This document shows positions 31,178 to 39,147 of a DNA stretch of 64,000 nucleotides, piece after piece. Origin of the DNA: Clostridiales bacterium (lineage in GTDB: Bacteria > Bacillota > Clostridia > Christensenellales > Borkfalkiaceae). The translations under genes and the position numbers were made by a program. The notes beneath the pieces are model-generated. The model was not told where the DNA came from. It saw only the letters and a list, made by a program, of their open reading frames with translations, and ran no database searches. The DNA lies in the NCBI GenBank assembly GCA_015071005.1, contig SVIG01000002.1:248001-312000 (forward strand), given 5' to 3'. Position 1 is the first letter of the stretch; each line of letters begins with the position of its first letter.

Positions 31178-31205
31178 AACACAAACGCGCAAAAACGCGC
31201 AAAAA
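31178..31205. promoter_or_regulatory. Operator-like motif in the deoR leader
   Basis: GAACACAAACGCGCAAAAAC is followed by a second ACGCGCAAAAA half, giving direct repeats 11 bases apart that would begin at the transcription start. This position suits repression. It mirrors the motif at 31041-31067. Confidence 0.6.
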
Positions 31206-31246
31206 ATTCTTATTTTTCGCAAAAAAAATGCGATTTGGAGTCGTTT

Positions 31247-31984
31247 ATGGCACTCACAGAAAGACAAAACGAAATATTACGTCGGTTAAAGGAAGACAAA
31301 AAAGCGGTGGTGACGGTACTTGCCAAGGAGCTGTACGTCAGCGAGGCGACCATTCGCCGCGACCTTGCGGAGATGCATTCGATGGGCTTAATCGAGCGCA
31401 GCCACGGCGGCGCGTTACTGCCTGAAAACGCGGAAGAAATCTCTATCTTTTTCCGAATGGAAAAAAACGCGAGCGAAAAGGAACGTGTCGCAACGAAAGC
31501 CCTGCCCTATATCCCCTCGTTTAAGTCGGTGTTTATCGACAGCTCGTCCACAGCGCTTGCCTTGGCGGAGCGGATTGACTTAAACTATAAAACGGTGGTT
31601 ACCAACAACCTGCAAACGGCGATTCAGCTTTCCAAAAAACCGAATATCAACTTGATTTTGCTCGGCGGAAACGTACATTTTAACACCAACTCGGCAACGG
31701 GCAGTTGGACGGCGCGCCAGCTCAACGATTTTTCCTTCGATTTGATGATTTCGTCCTGTGCGGCGATTATCGGCAGCGAGTCTTTCGAGCGGTCGCTCGA
31801 GCAAAAGGAAATCAAGCGTGTGGCGTTCGAGCATTGTAAAAAGCGGGTAATTTTGATTGACCACACGAAATTTGAAGCGCACGGCACCTACCGCTTGGCG
31901 GCACTTTCCGAATACGATTTGGTGGTGACGGACGTCGCGCCCCCCGAAACGCTCGACGTGGGGAATGCCAAGCTCGTCTATTAA
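31247..31984 (+). CDS. DeoR-family transcriptional regulator of the rhamnose operon
   Basis: This 245-residue regulator has an N-terminal winged helix (MALTERQNEILRRLKEDKK, then AKELYVSEATIRRDLAEMH) and the DeoR hinge GLIERSHGGALL. The C-terminal sugar-phosphate-binding domain has FIDSSSTALALAERI, TVVTNNLQTAIQL, LILLGGNVHFNTNSATG and KRVILIDHTKFE. DeoR proteins sense phosphorylated sugars such as rhamnulose-1-P. I use the ATG at 31247 after GGAG; the longer track start lacks a ribosome site and lies within the operator-like repeats. It is divergent from rhaB and probably represses both promoters. Confidence 0.9.
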   Translation: MALTERQNEILRRLKEDKKAVVTVLAKELYVSEATIRRDLAEMHSMGLIERSHGGALLPENAEEISIFFRMEKNASEKERVATKALPYIPSFKSVFIDSSSTALALAERIDLNYKTVVTNNLQTAIQLSKKPNINLILLGGNVHFNTNSATGSWTARQLNDFSFDLMISSCAAIIGSESFERSLEQKEIKRVAFEHCKKRVILIDHTKFEAHGTYRLAALSEYDLVVTDVAPPETLDVGNAKLVY

Positions 31985-32013
31985 ATCTGTGCAAACTTTT
32001 TTTTAATTTTTGC

Positions 32014-32042
32014 TTGCATTCTGAAAATTTTTGTATTATACT
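32014..32042 (+). promoter_or_regulatory. Sigma-A promoter of the PHP gene
   Basis: TTGCAT (32014-32019), 17 bases, TATACT (32037-32042), 30 bases before the ATG. Confidence 0.7.
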
Positions 32043-32072
32043 AAAAAATAGCAACGACAAAAAGGTTAGATT

Positions 32073-32819
32073 ATGATTCAAGATTTACACGCACATACTT
32101 ACTATTCGTTTTGCTCGCAGGACAAACCCGAAACGGTGATTGAAACGGCGATTGCAAACGGCATACAGCAGCTCGGCATTTGCGACCACAACTACGGCGT
32201 CGGCTGCGCGAGAATCGAATTTTGTTGGGACAAAGGCACGCGTTTGGACGCGGACTACGGCAAAACCCTTATCCGCTATTACGACCATATGAATTTGCTC
32301 CGCGAAAAGTATGCAAAAAAAATTAAAATCCTTTGCGGGATTGAAGTTTGCACGTTAAAGAGCAAGGACAGCTATGCTTTGCCCGACAGCGCGGACGTTT
32401 CCTTCTTCGATTTTGCTTTGCTTGAAAATCTCGATAATCCGATGTCGATTACAAACGGCGATCTTTTCGCCTACGCGCGGCGCTTGGGTTGTCCCGTCGG
32501 CGTGGCGCATACGGATATGTTCAAATTCATTCAAAGCTTAGGCGAAGACCCCCACCGCTATTTCCGTAAAATGGCGGAAAACGGAATCTTTTGGGAAATG
32601 AACGTCAATTACGATAGCTTGCACGGCTTCCACCAACACGACTACGTAACAGAATTTTTCAAAAACAAAACTCAGCAGGAAATCGTAAAGAAATCAGGCG
32701 TACGGCTTTCCGTCGGCTTCGACGGGCATATCGCCAAGGAATACAAGGCGCAAAAGGTACGCACTGCTTGTCAACTCATCAAGGACATGGGTATTCCACT
32801 TATGTTTGAACATCGATAA
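32073..32819 (+). CDS. PHP-domain phosphoesterase
   Basis: This 248-residue protein has the polymerase-and-histidinol-phosphatase fold. Metal-binding motifs are DLHAHTYYSFCSQD at the N-terminus, GICDHNYGVG, a Glu in CGIEVC, and GVAHTDMFK and SVGFDGHIAKEY near the C-terminus. PHP enzymes remove phosphate from small metabolites such as histidinol phosphate or sugar and nucleotide phosphates. It is a single gene between the DeoR gene and a terminator. The substrate is unknown; histidinol phosphatase is possible, but no his genes are near. Confidence 0.85.
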   Translation: MIQDLHAHTYYSFCSQDKPETVIETAIANGIQQLGICDHNYGVGCARIEFCWDKGTRLDADYGKTLIRYYDHMNLLREKYAKKIKILCGIEVCTLKSKDSYALPDSADVSFFDFALLENLDNPMSITNGDLFAYARRLGCPVGVAHTDMFKFIQSLGEDPHRYFRKMAENGIFWEMNVNYDSLHGFHQHDYVTEFFKNKTQQEIVKKSGVRLSVGFDGHIAKEYKAQKVRTACQLIKDMGIPLMFEHR

Positions 32820-32851
32820 TTTTGAATGAAAAACACGGCTAAATTTTACGC

Positions 32852-32883
32852 AAAAACGCCGCCCAAACGGGCGGCGTTTTTTT
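32852..32883. terminator. Bidirectional intrinsic terminator
   Basis: AAAAACGCCGCCC-AAAC-GGGCGGCGTTTTTTT lies between the converging PHP and CBM9-like genes, and has A and T tails suitable for both directions. Confidence 0.92.
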
Positions 32884-32892
32884 GCATATTTC

Positions 32893-33459
32893 TTATTCAA
32901 AACTCAATTCCAAAAATGCTTTCGGTATATGAAAATTTTCTTCGCCTGTCGGCGAAAGAGCGCAGTATTCACCGTTAATCGCATCGTATCGATAGGCGTT
33001 CATCTTCCAAGGAATTTTCTTAAAATCCCCTGCTTTTTCCTTCAACATAATCTCAAACGGCACTTCGATAATCGCTTCCCATACGCCGTCTTTTACCATC
33101 GTTTCCGCAGACGGTTCGTCGTCAATCACGTGATTGTACGCCGTTTTTCCATCGGGGTTTAAGATATGGCAATAATAGTAGGAAAGATTGGGCGCGACGT
33201 CGAATTCAAAATACTCGTTTTCTTTGCCAAACGGGGAAATAAACACTTCCACCGTATCTCCACGCCAAACGGGCTCGTTTTCACCCGCATACGGGCAATT
33301 CAAGGCACCCATGTACGAGTTGACGAAATGAAAACACACCTTTTCGTCCGTATACGAAACGGAAAATTTCGTACGGAATTTGGTGGGTTTTCCCTCGCAT
33401 AATTCCACAAGCTCGTATTCTTTTTTCTCCGCGTCGTCACGCGTTGCAATCACTTTCAT
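32893..33459 (-). CDS. CBM9-like carbohydrate-binding protein
   Basis: This 188-residue protein resembles the family 9-like (DOMON/CBM9_2) sugar-binding domain: KVCFHFVNSYMGALNC, the hallmark RGDTVEVFISPFG, YFEFDVAPNLSYY, and VWEAIIEVPFEIML. There is no signal peptide, so it is cytoplasmic or attached to another protein. It is the last gene of the ROK-SIS operon. Such proteins often accompany sugar catabolic genes, but what this one binds is unknown. Confidence 0.75.
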   Translation of the reverse strand: MKVIATRDDAEKKEYELVELCEGKPTKFRTKFSVSYTDEKVCFHFVNSYMGALNCPYAGENEPVWRGDTVEVFISPFGKENEYFEFDVAPNLSYYYCHILNPDGKTAYNHVIDDEPSAETMVKDGVWEAIIEVPFEIMLKEKAGDFKKIPWKMNAYRYDAINGEYCALSPTGEENFHIPKAFLELSFE

Positions 33460-33468
33460 CTCCGCTCC

Positions 33469-34104
33469 TTAAAAGAATTCTTCTTCCAGCATCGCACAAA
33501 GACAATGATAGATGGGCAAATGATATTCCTGCACCTTATACGTTTCTTTTTCAGGCGCGACTACCGTCACGTCTGCAAGCGTTTTCAGTTTACCGCCATT
33601 GCCACCGACAAGGGCTACCGTCCCCATTTCAAGCGCCTTTGCGACCATCGCCGCATACACGCAATTTTTCGAATTTCCCGACGTCGAAAGAGTGAGCAAA
33701 ACGTCCCCCTTTTCGCCGTACGCATTGACCTGCTGCGCAAAGATAAAGGCAGGGTCTTTATCGTTCAAATACGCCGTAGAAAAGGCAAAATGACCGCACA
33801 AGGACACGACGGGCAAACCGCCTTCCAAGCCCGCAATTAAGGCTTCTCCGTCTTCATATTCCGCCAAAGCCTTCGTAAGTTTTTCGGGCAAAGGACGGCA
33901 CTTTTTGAAGCTTTTCAAAAGCTCGCCTGCGATATGCTCGCTATCCGCCGCGCTGCCGCCGTTGCCGCAAATATACAAGCGGTGACCGCTCTCAAAACAA
34001 TCGGCAAGCACCTGATATGCGCTTTGAATATTCGTTTTTTCACTCGCCAGCGCAGGATACCGCGCTACAAGACTCTCCAAAATCTCTCTCGTTGTTTCTT
34101 TCAT
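33469..34104 (-). CDS. SIS-domain sugar-phosphate isomerase, GmhA-like
   Basis: This 211-residue SIS protein contains LYICGNGGSAADSEHIAGEL, the phosphate-binding block of sedoheptulose-7-phosphate isomerase GmhA, and LLTLSTSGNSKNCVYAAMVA. Unlike typical GmhA there are no heptose genes nearby. It starts three bases before the ROK kinase stop region and precedes a CBM9-like gene. It may isomerise or bind a phosphosugar made by the kinase. SIS proteins of the GmhA type without heptose synthesis are common, so function is open. Confidence 0.8.
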   Translation of the reverse strand: MKETTREILESLVARYPALASEKTNIQSAYQVLADCFESGHRLYICGNGGSAADSEHIAGELLKSFKKCRPLPEKLTKALAEYEDGEALIAGLEGGLPVVSLCGHFAFSTAYLNDKDPAFIFAQQVNAYGEKGDVLLTLSTSGNSKNCVYAAMVAKALEMGTVALVGGNGGKLKTLADVTVVAPEKETYKVQEYHLPIYHCLCAMLEEEFF

Positions 34105-34107
34105 TCT

Positions 34108-35055
34108 TTATACTCCTATCTCGCTCGCCGCGATAGCAAGCGCGGCAATATCGCCAATATTTTCGCTCAATTTTGCAGGCACTATTTCGCATACCTGCGC
34201 ACTCACGTCAAGTGCCTCTTTTTCGATTTGCTTGCGCATAGACAGCACCAATAGCTCCGACGAGCGCATAAAAACGCCGCCAAGCACAATTTTTTCGGGG
34301 TTAAGAAGATCGATTAAGATGCTCAAGCCCTTTCCCAATAGCTCGCCGCTCTTGGCAAATACGCGCTTACAAAACTTATCCCCTGCAAACGCTTTTTGCG
34401 CAAGCTTTTTCGTCGTAATCTCGGACACGCCCCCCATCTCCACGATAGAATCGGGGATTTTCTTTGCCCGAAGCGCCATGATTTTTGCAAGCTGTGCAAT
34501 GCCGCCGCCGCTGCAAAAACCCTCAAATGAGCCTTCCTTTCCATAACCCATAGGGCCACGCTTTGCAAGGCGAATATGCCCTGCCTCGCCAGCGTTATCG
34601 TTCGTGCCGCTATACAGCTTCCCGTCCAAAATCAGCCCTGCGCCAAGCCCCGTGCCAAAGGTCATAAACACCATATTTTTCGTGCCTTTCCCCGCGCCGA
34701 ATTTCCATTCCGCGACCGCGCAAGCGTTCGCGTCGTTTTGTAGCTTCGCTTTCAATCCAAACCGTTTTTGAATATAATCCACAATCGCAAAACCGTGCCA
34801 ATGGGGCAAATTCGGGGGCGAAACAATCACCCCTTTCACGCTATCCAATGGGCCGCCGCAGCTAATCCCAGCCGCCGCAATTTCCCTGCCTAATTGAAAG
34901 CTTTTCACAGCCAAAGCAAGGTTTTCAAGCGTTTCTTCTGCGGAAGGCAAGGTAGGCGTTTCCTCTCTACCCAAAATTTCGATTTCGCCCTTTTCAATTT
35001 TTCCAAGCGATACCGCGCATTTCGTTCCGCCGATATCAAAACCGATACAGTACAT
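34108..35055 (-). CDS. ROK-family sugar kinase lacking the zinc-cysteine motif
   Basis: This 315-residue kinase begins YCIGFDIGGTKCAVSLG (ATP phosphate loop) and has GISCGGPLDSVKGVIVSPPN, LQNDANACAVAEW with the catalytic Asp, and FGTGLGAGLILDGKLYSG. ROK kinases normally have GHxx followed by CxCGxxGCxE zinc ligands. Here the segment reads GHIRLAKRGPMGYGKEGSFEG, with the cysteines missing, so it belongs to the zinc-free subset. Glucose, N-acetylmannosamine or allose are possible substrates. It is the first gene of a three-gene operon. Confidence 0.85.
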   Translation of the reverse strand: MYCIGFDIGGTKCAVSLGKIEKGEIEILGREETPTLPSAEETLENLALAVKSFQLGREIAAAGISCGGPLDSVKGVIVSPPNLPHWHGFAIVDYIQKRFGLKAKLQNDANACAVAEWKFGAGKGTKNMVFMTFGTGLGAGLILDGKLYSGTNDNAGEAGHIRLAKRGPMGYGKEGSFEGFCSGGGIAQLAKIMALRAKKIPDSIVEMGGVSEITTKKLAQKAFAGDKFCKRVFAKSGELLGKGLSILIDLLNPEKIVLGGVFMRSSELLVLSMRKQIEKEALDVSAQVCEIVPAKLSENIGDIAALAIAASEIGV

Positions 35056-35083
35056 ACCTTTCTCCGTTTTTTCAGTTTCTTAT

Positions 35084-35112
35084 ATTATATCACACGCGCG
35101 CGTAAAATACAA
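35084..35112 (-). promoter_or_regulatory. Sigma-A promoter of the ROK operon with CG-alternating spacer
   Basis: The minus strand reads TTGTAT (35112-35107), 17 bases, TATAAT (35089-35084). The spacer TTTACGCGCGCGTGTGA shares ACGCGCGCGTGTG with the ior promoter at 8265. Confidence 0.75.
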
Positions 35113-35124
35113 GGCTTTCACAAG

Positions 35125-35155
35125 AAAAATTGGGCAAGGATTTCTCCTTGCCCAA
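35125..35155 (-). terminator. Intrinsic terminator of the surface-protein gene
   Basis: TTGGGCAAGGA-TTTC-TCCTTGCCCAA is a perfect 11-bp stem followed on the minus strand by a T-rich run, 29 bases after the stop codon. Confidence 0.9.
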
Positions 35156-35183
35156 CCTTTATTTATCGAGATTTAGAAGGAAA

Positions 35184-38100
35184 TTAGTCTTCCTTTCTCT
35201 TTTTGATAACAAGCGCCGCGCCAACAGCCGTCAATGCACCTGCCATACCAAGGCCAAGGCTCGAGCCGCAGCCTTTCTTCTTATCCTTCTTGCCTTCTTC
35301 TTCGGGTTCGGAAGGATCTACGGGCTCTTCGGAATCGCCGGGAACTTCGGGTTCTTCGGAATCGCCGGGAACTTCGGGTTCTTCACTCGTAGGAGGAGCA
35401 ACTTCTTCTACCTTTTCAAGTACAAGGTTGATTTCGTCTTCCGTCAACGTCATATATGCCGTCGTGCAAACGTTGAACTTAACGGTTGCGCCAGCCTCCA
35501 ATTCGAATTCATAAGGAAGTTCTACGTATTCTACGTCGTAAGGACCATTTACAATATAAACGTCAGCATTTTCTTCGCCGTCAGCTGCCTTCAATACGTA
35601 CTTACCAGCTTCCACTGCCGTGAATTCTACCATCGTACCTTCGCAGAACATATTTTCTACCGTTACGTTGATTGCATTTTCGCCAACAACAAGCTGCGTT
35701 GCAGGTTCTTCGTATACAGCAATCGTAATCACTACCGTGCAAGCTTCGTCTGCGTTAGTAGGAGTGATAACCACTACGTTCGGGTTAAGCATAGGCTGAT
35801 TGAATACAGCTACGCCGCCGTTTTCTACGGGCTCGCCGTTTACCGTCACGCTAGCTTCACCCGTCCAAGATACCGTGTAGTCACCCATTGCAAATACGTT
35901 TTGCGTCATCGCATACTTACCTGCGGGGATTTGTACCGTGTTTTCGCCTTCGTTCAACATAATTTCTACGTATGCAGGTTCTTCCAATGCAGGAATATCT
36001 TCTTCTTCAAGTTTTTCGCCGCATACCGTACATTCTTTATATTGCTTACCAGCTACGCCGATTTCAGGTTCGGTTTCAACGATCCAATCGCTTGCCGTAT
36101 GACCAAGAGCCGCAACTTCATCCGCTACTCTCGTTTCGCCGCATACCGTACAGGTATAAGTCGTATAACCAGCTTCCGTACAGGTAGGTGCAGTTACAAC
36201 AGCATCTTCCGAATGACCAAGCGCTTCGCCGTTTGCCTTGCCACAAACTACGCACTTAGCAGCTTCCGTACAGGTAGCTTCCGTGAACTTCGAGCATTCG
36301 TGCGTACCGATTGCTTCATACGTACCGCCCGTGATTTGTTTTGCTCCTTTATAGGTTGCCGTAGCACCTTTTACCTTAATGATTTGGCCAACTTCTACGT
36401 TGCCAGCAAGTCTATAAAGATAAATTCTCGTGCCGTTTTCATCCGCGATATATACGGAAATATTATTATGGGTAGAACTATACGCTTCCTTGATTTCAAC
36501 AACCGTACCCGTCACGATGACGTTCTTGTTGTCTTCCGTTGCAAGCGCTTCCACGATCGTCATTTCAACGTAATCATAGCTCGAATCATGTCCGGTAATT
36601 TCCGCCGTTGCGCCAGCCGCAACCTGTCTTTTACCGCTATACGTATCCATTATACCCTTAACGGTGATAACGTCGCCAACGGTCACATTCGTCTTCATTC
36701 TATAAAGGTACAATTGGTTGCCTTCTGCGTCTTCGATCGTCACGCTGATATTGCCGTGTTGTTCGCTCCAAATAGTATTGATTACACATACCGTACCGCT
36801 TACTTCAATCTTCGTGTCGTCTGCCGCTGCAAGTGCTTCAGAAATGCTTACCTTCGCATATTCTTCTACGTAAACCGCATTTACAGTCACGTTGCCCGTC
36901 GTAAGCTCATAAGCTTCCCACGAACCAATATAGCCTTCTTTTGCAGGTACTTCAGGAACAGTGATTTCTTTATCTTCAACCGTATAGGTTTCTTCTGCAA
37001 CCGTTTCACCATCAGCAACGAAGGTAACCGTATATTCGATCACTTCTTTGGTGAATCTCGATTCGATTGCAACGTCTTCTTCAAGCACCGTTTCGAAATC
37101 GTAAACGTCATCCGTACCTACTACGTACCAGTTATCGAACGTACAGGTATAGCCAGCTTCTTCTTTCGTAGGATCTTCGGGTTTTGCAACCTTATCGCCG
37201 TATACAAGACCTTCTTGCGCTACGCCGTCGATCGTCACGTTGATGGGTTTCTTCCAAACGGTCGCCGTTACATCTTCGCCCACTGCGATAGCCGCGCCGT
37301 CGTTTTTATAGCCTCTTGCTACCTTTACAACGATTTCATTTGCATCGCCGATATAGTCCTTATGAACGTGAACGCGAAGGGTATGACCGCCTTTTTCCGC
37401 ATAAATGAACGTAGGGTTGCTATAAATCTTATACCCGTCTTGTTCAGCCGTGGTGTTGGGCATATCCCCAGTCACATAAACGTAAGAACTATCATCTACC
37501 GTCGTATTAATATCCCACAAAGACATACCGTTTACGTAGATAAACTTACGCATGTTTCGAAGCTGCTCTGCCATATAGTTGTAATCCGCTGGATTGTCAC
37601 GAGTGAAATCCCACTTCTCGCAAGCAATTTCAAATACGAAAAGCTCATTAGCCTCACCGCCGATCGTTGCGTTAGAAATGCTCACTTCGTCAGCTTTAAT
37701 AAGCGTTGCTTCGTTCACAAACGAGCCGTCAGGCATACGAACGAAAGTGATATCCTTTTCAAGCTGATAACACATCTTTTCGCCGCCGTCTATCGCGTAC
37801 GCCTTGGACGGGAACTGACAACCTTTAAGGAATTTCACTTCTTGTACGTTAGCTGCGTCAACGCTATCGGGATAGTTGAACGCGAATACGTCCTCCCTGC
37901 CCCATACTTGGAAGAAGGGTTGCCCCAGCGCAGCGCTCATATAGGAATGAAGTTTCTTGCCGTCGATTTCAATATAATTGTACAAATTCAACGTCGAAAG
38001 GTTTGCACGGGGAATCGACGTCGTGTTCGTGCCTGCATAGTCATTTTCGGAAAGACCGATAAGCATAAATCTATCCGCTACCGCAAAATCCAACTTATAA

Positions 38101-38864
38101 ACTTCCGTTTCAGTCGTCTTATAGGGGGTTATTTCGCCGACCACCTTGTCAACTTGATCCGAACGGCCAGCACAACCACTGAAATAGAAGGTGACATCTT
38201 GGCTAACACCATAACCATTCAATTCAAAGCCTGCTTTAAGACCCATTTGCGTAATATCGCTAGCAGCCAAGAAAGACGAAGCAACGTAAACGTCAATCGT
38301 GTCGCCAAGAGAGTCATGATACGTCGCGTTCACGAAAATAGGCGCAAAAATCGCTCTTTTATTTTTTACAACGTCTTCTGCGATATTCGGTTGCATATAT
38401 CTGGTACCGTTTACAATCCCCCAAGAACCAAACGAGCTGTCTTGTCCTTCCACTTCATCAACGTCCATACCCGTATACTTAATCGGAGAAGGTTCACCTG
38501 CATCAAGCAATGCTTTATATTCATCTCTATACGCTTTGATCGACTTGCCGTTAAAGGTAATATACTCCAAAAGATACTCATAGGTACCCGAGTTCAAGGT
38601 GTTGTTCTTACCCCAAGAAATTGCAGCATCCTTATTGCTCGTATCCATAGCAATACGGAACATGGGAGCATCTGCATAATCGCCCGTTGCAGCAACAGAA
38701 CTCATCGAACAGGTTGCGGTGCGGTCCGTCGTAATTTCGGCTGCGCTTACCGAGATCGACGTGCCTTCGTCTACGCCGTTAAACGCTACGAATGCGCCTG
38801 CCCCTGCCGTGACGAGCGTCGCCGACATAAGCAAAGCCAAAAGTTTTTTGTTTACTTTCTTCAT
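35184..38864 (-). CDS. Large secreted surface protein with OB-fold repeats and C-terminal anchor
   Basis: This 1226-residue protein has a signal peptide (KKLLALLMSATLVTAGAGAF) and a long N-terminal region of unknown fold, about 560 residues. A Listeria-Bacteroides-type repeat follows near residue 600 (EYTVTFVADGETVAEETYTV). Two related OB-fold-like modules come next, each with ISVTIEDAEGNQLYLYRMK-type strands and VGDVITVKG. A cysteine-rich stretch with four or so Cys-x2-Cys pairs (YTCTVCGETRVADEVAALGH) follows. The stalk is made of SEEPEVPGD repeats. The end is GCGSSLGLGMAGALTAVG, a hydrophobic segment, then KKRKED; no LPXTG is seen. It is transcribed alone from a strong promoter, with AAAGGAGG before the ATG. 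Adhesion or polysaccharide binding is likely but not shown. Confidence 0.85.
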   Translation of the reverse strand: MKKVNKKLLALLMSATLVTAGAGAFVAFNGVDEGTSISVSAAEITTDRTATCSMSSVAATGDYADAPMFRIAMDTSNKDAAISWGKNNTLNSGTYEYLLEYITFNGKSIKAYRDEYKALLDAGEPSPIKYTGMDVDEVEGQDSSFGSWGIVNGTRYMQPNIAEDVVKNKRAIFAPIFVNATYHDSLGDTIDVYVASSFLAASDITQMGLKAGFELNGYGVSQDVTFYFSGCAGRSDQVDKVVGEITPYKTTETEVYKLDFAVADRFMLIGLSENDYAGTNTTSIPRANLSTLNLYNYIEIDGKKLHSYMSAALGQPFFQVWGREDVFAFNYPDSVDAANVQEVKFLKGCQFPSKAYAIDGGEKMCYQLEKDITFVRMPDGSFVNEATLIKADEVSISNATIGGEANELFVFEIACEKWDFTRDNPADYNYMAEQLRNMRKFIYVNGMSLWDINTTVDDSSYVYVTGDMPNTTAEQDGYKIYSNPTFIYAEKGGHTLRVHVHKDYIGDANEIVVKVARGYKNDGAAIAVGEDVTATVWKKPINVTIDGVAQEGLVYGDKVAKPEDPTKEEAGYTCTFDNWYVVGTDDVYDFETVLEEDVAIESRFTKEVIEYTVTFVADGETVAEETYTVEDKEITVPEVPAKEGYIGSWEAYELTTGNVTVNAVYVEEYAKVSISEALAAADDTKIEVSGTVCVINTIWSEQHGNISVTIEDAEGNQLYLYRMKTNVTVGDVITVKGIMDTYSGKRQVAAGATAEITGHDSSYDYVEMTIVEALATEDNKNVIVTGTVVEIKEAYSSTHNNISVYIADENGTRIYLYRLAGNVEVGQIIKVKGATATYKGAKQITGGTYEAIGTHECSKFTEATCTEAAKCVVCGKANGEALGHSEDAVVTAPTCTEAGYTTYTCTVCGETRVADEVAALGHTASDWIVETEPEIGVAGKQYKECTVCGEKLEEEDIPALEEPAYVEIMLNEGENTVQIPAGKYAMTQNVFAMGDYTVSWTGEASVTVNGEPVENGGVAVFNQPMLNPNVVVITPTNADEACTVVITIAVYEEPATQLVVGENAINVTVENMFCEGTMVEFTAVEAGKYVLKAADGEENADVYIVNGPYDVEYVELPYEFELEAGATVKFNVCTTAYMTLTEDEINLVLEKVEEVAPPTSEEPEVPGDSEEPEVPGDSEEPVDPSEPEEEGKKDKKKGCGSSLGLGMAGALTAVGAALVIKKRKED

Positions 38865-38942
38865 CTTAATCCTCCTTTGATGAATAATAATATTGTCCTT
38901 GTCAAAAACTACTCCGCTCTCGCGAAATATATTCTTTCATTT

Positions 38943-38971
38943 AGTTTATCACGATTTATAGGGGCTGTCAA
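38943..38971 (-). promoter_or_regulatory. Sigma-A promoter of the surface-protein gene
   Basis: The minus strand reads TTGACA (38971-38966), 17 bases, TAAACT (38948-38943), about 80 bases before the start codon. Confidence 0.75.
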
Positions 38972-39085
38972 TATGCTTTTTTAAGAAAAATGTGTCATAT
39001 TTTAATCACTTTTTAACAAAAACTGTTTTTTCTTTACATAGTAAAGGGATTTTTACCTCGCGAGTTTTCTTTTCATAAAATACGA

Positions 39086-39120
39086 CCGCGCACGCCTTGT
39101 GTGTGACAAGGCGTGCGCGG
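39086..39120 (-). terminator. Long perfect hairpin after the GH38 operon
   Basis: CCGCGCACGCCTTGT pairs over 15 bp with ACAAGGCGTGCGCGG around a GTGTG loop. On the minus strand a weak T stretch (TCGTATTTTATG) follows, so termination is likely although the tail is imperfect. Confidence 0.75.
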
Positions 39121-39147
39121 CTGCGCGTTTCTTAAAAATTTACGTTA

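Noticed and set aside
35130-38984. 1284-residue plus-strand ORF opposite the surface-protein gene
   Set aside because: It is entirely antisense to a gene with signal peptide, recognised domains, promoter, ribosome site and terminator. The translation is rich in Arg, Phe, Tyr and His without domains, as expected from the shadow of an acidic protein, and it has no ribosome site.
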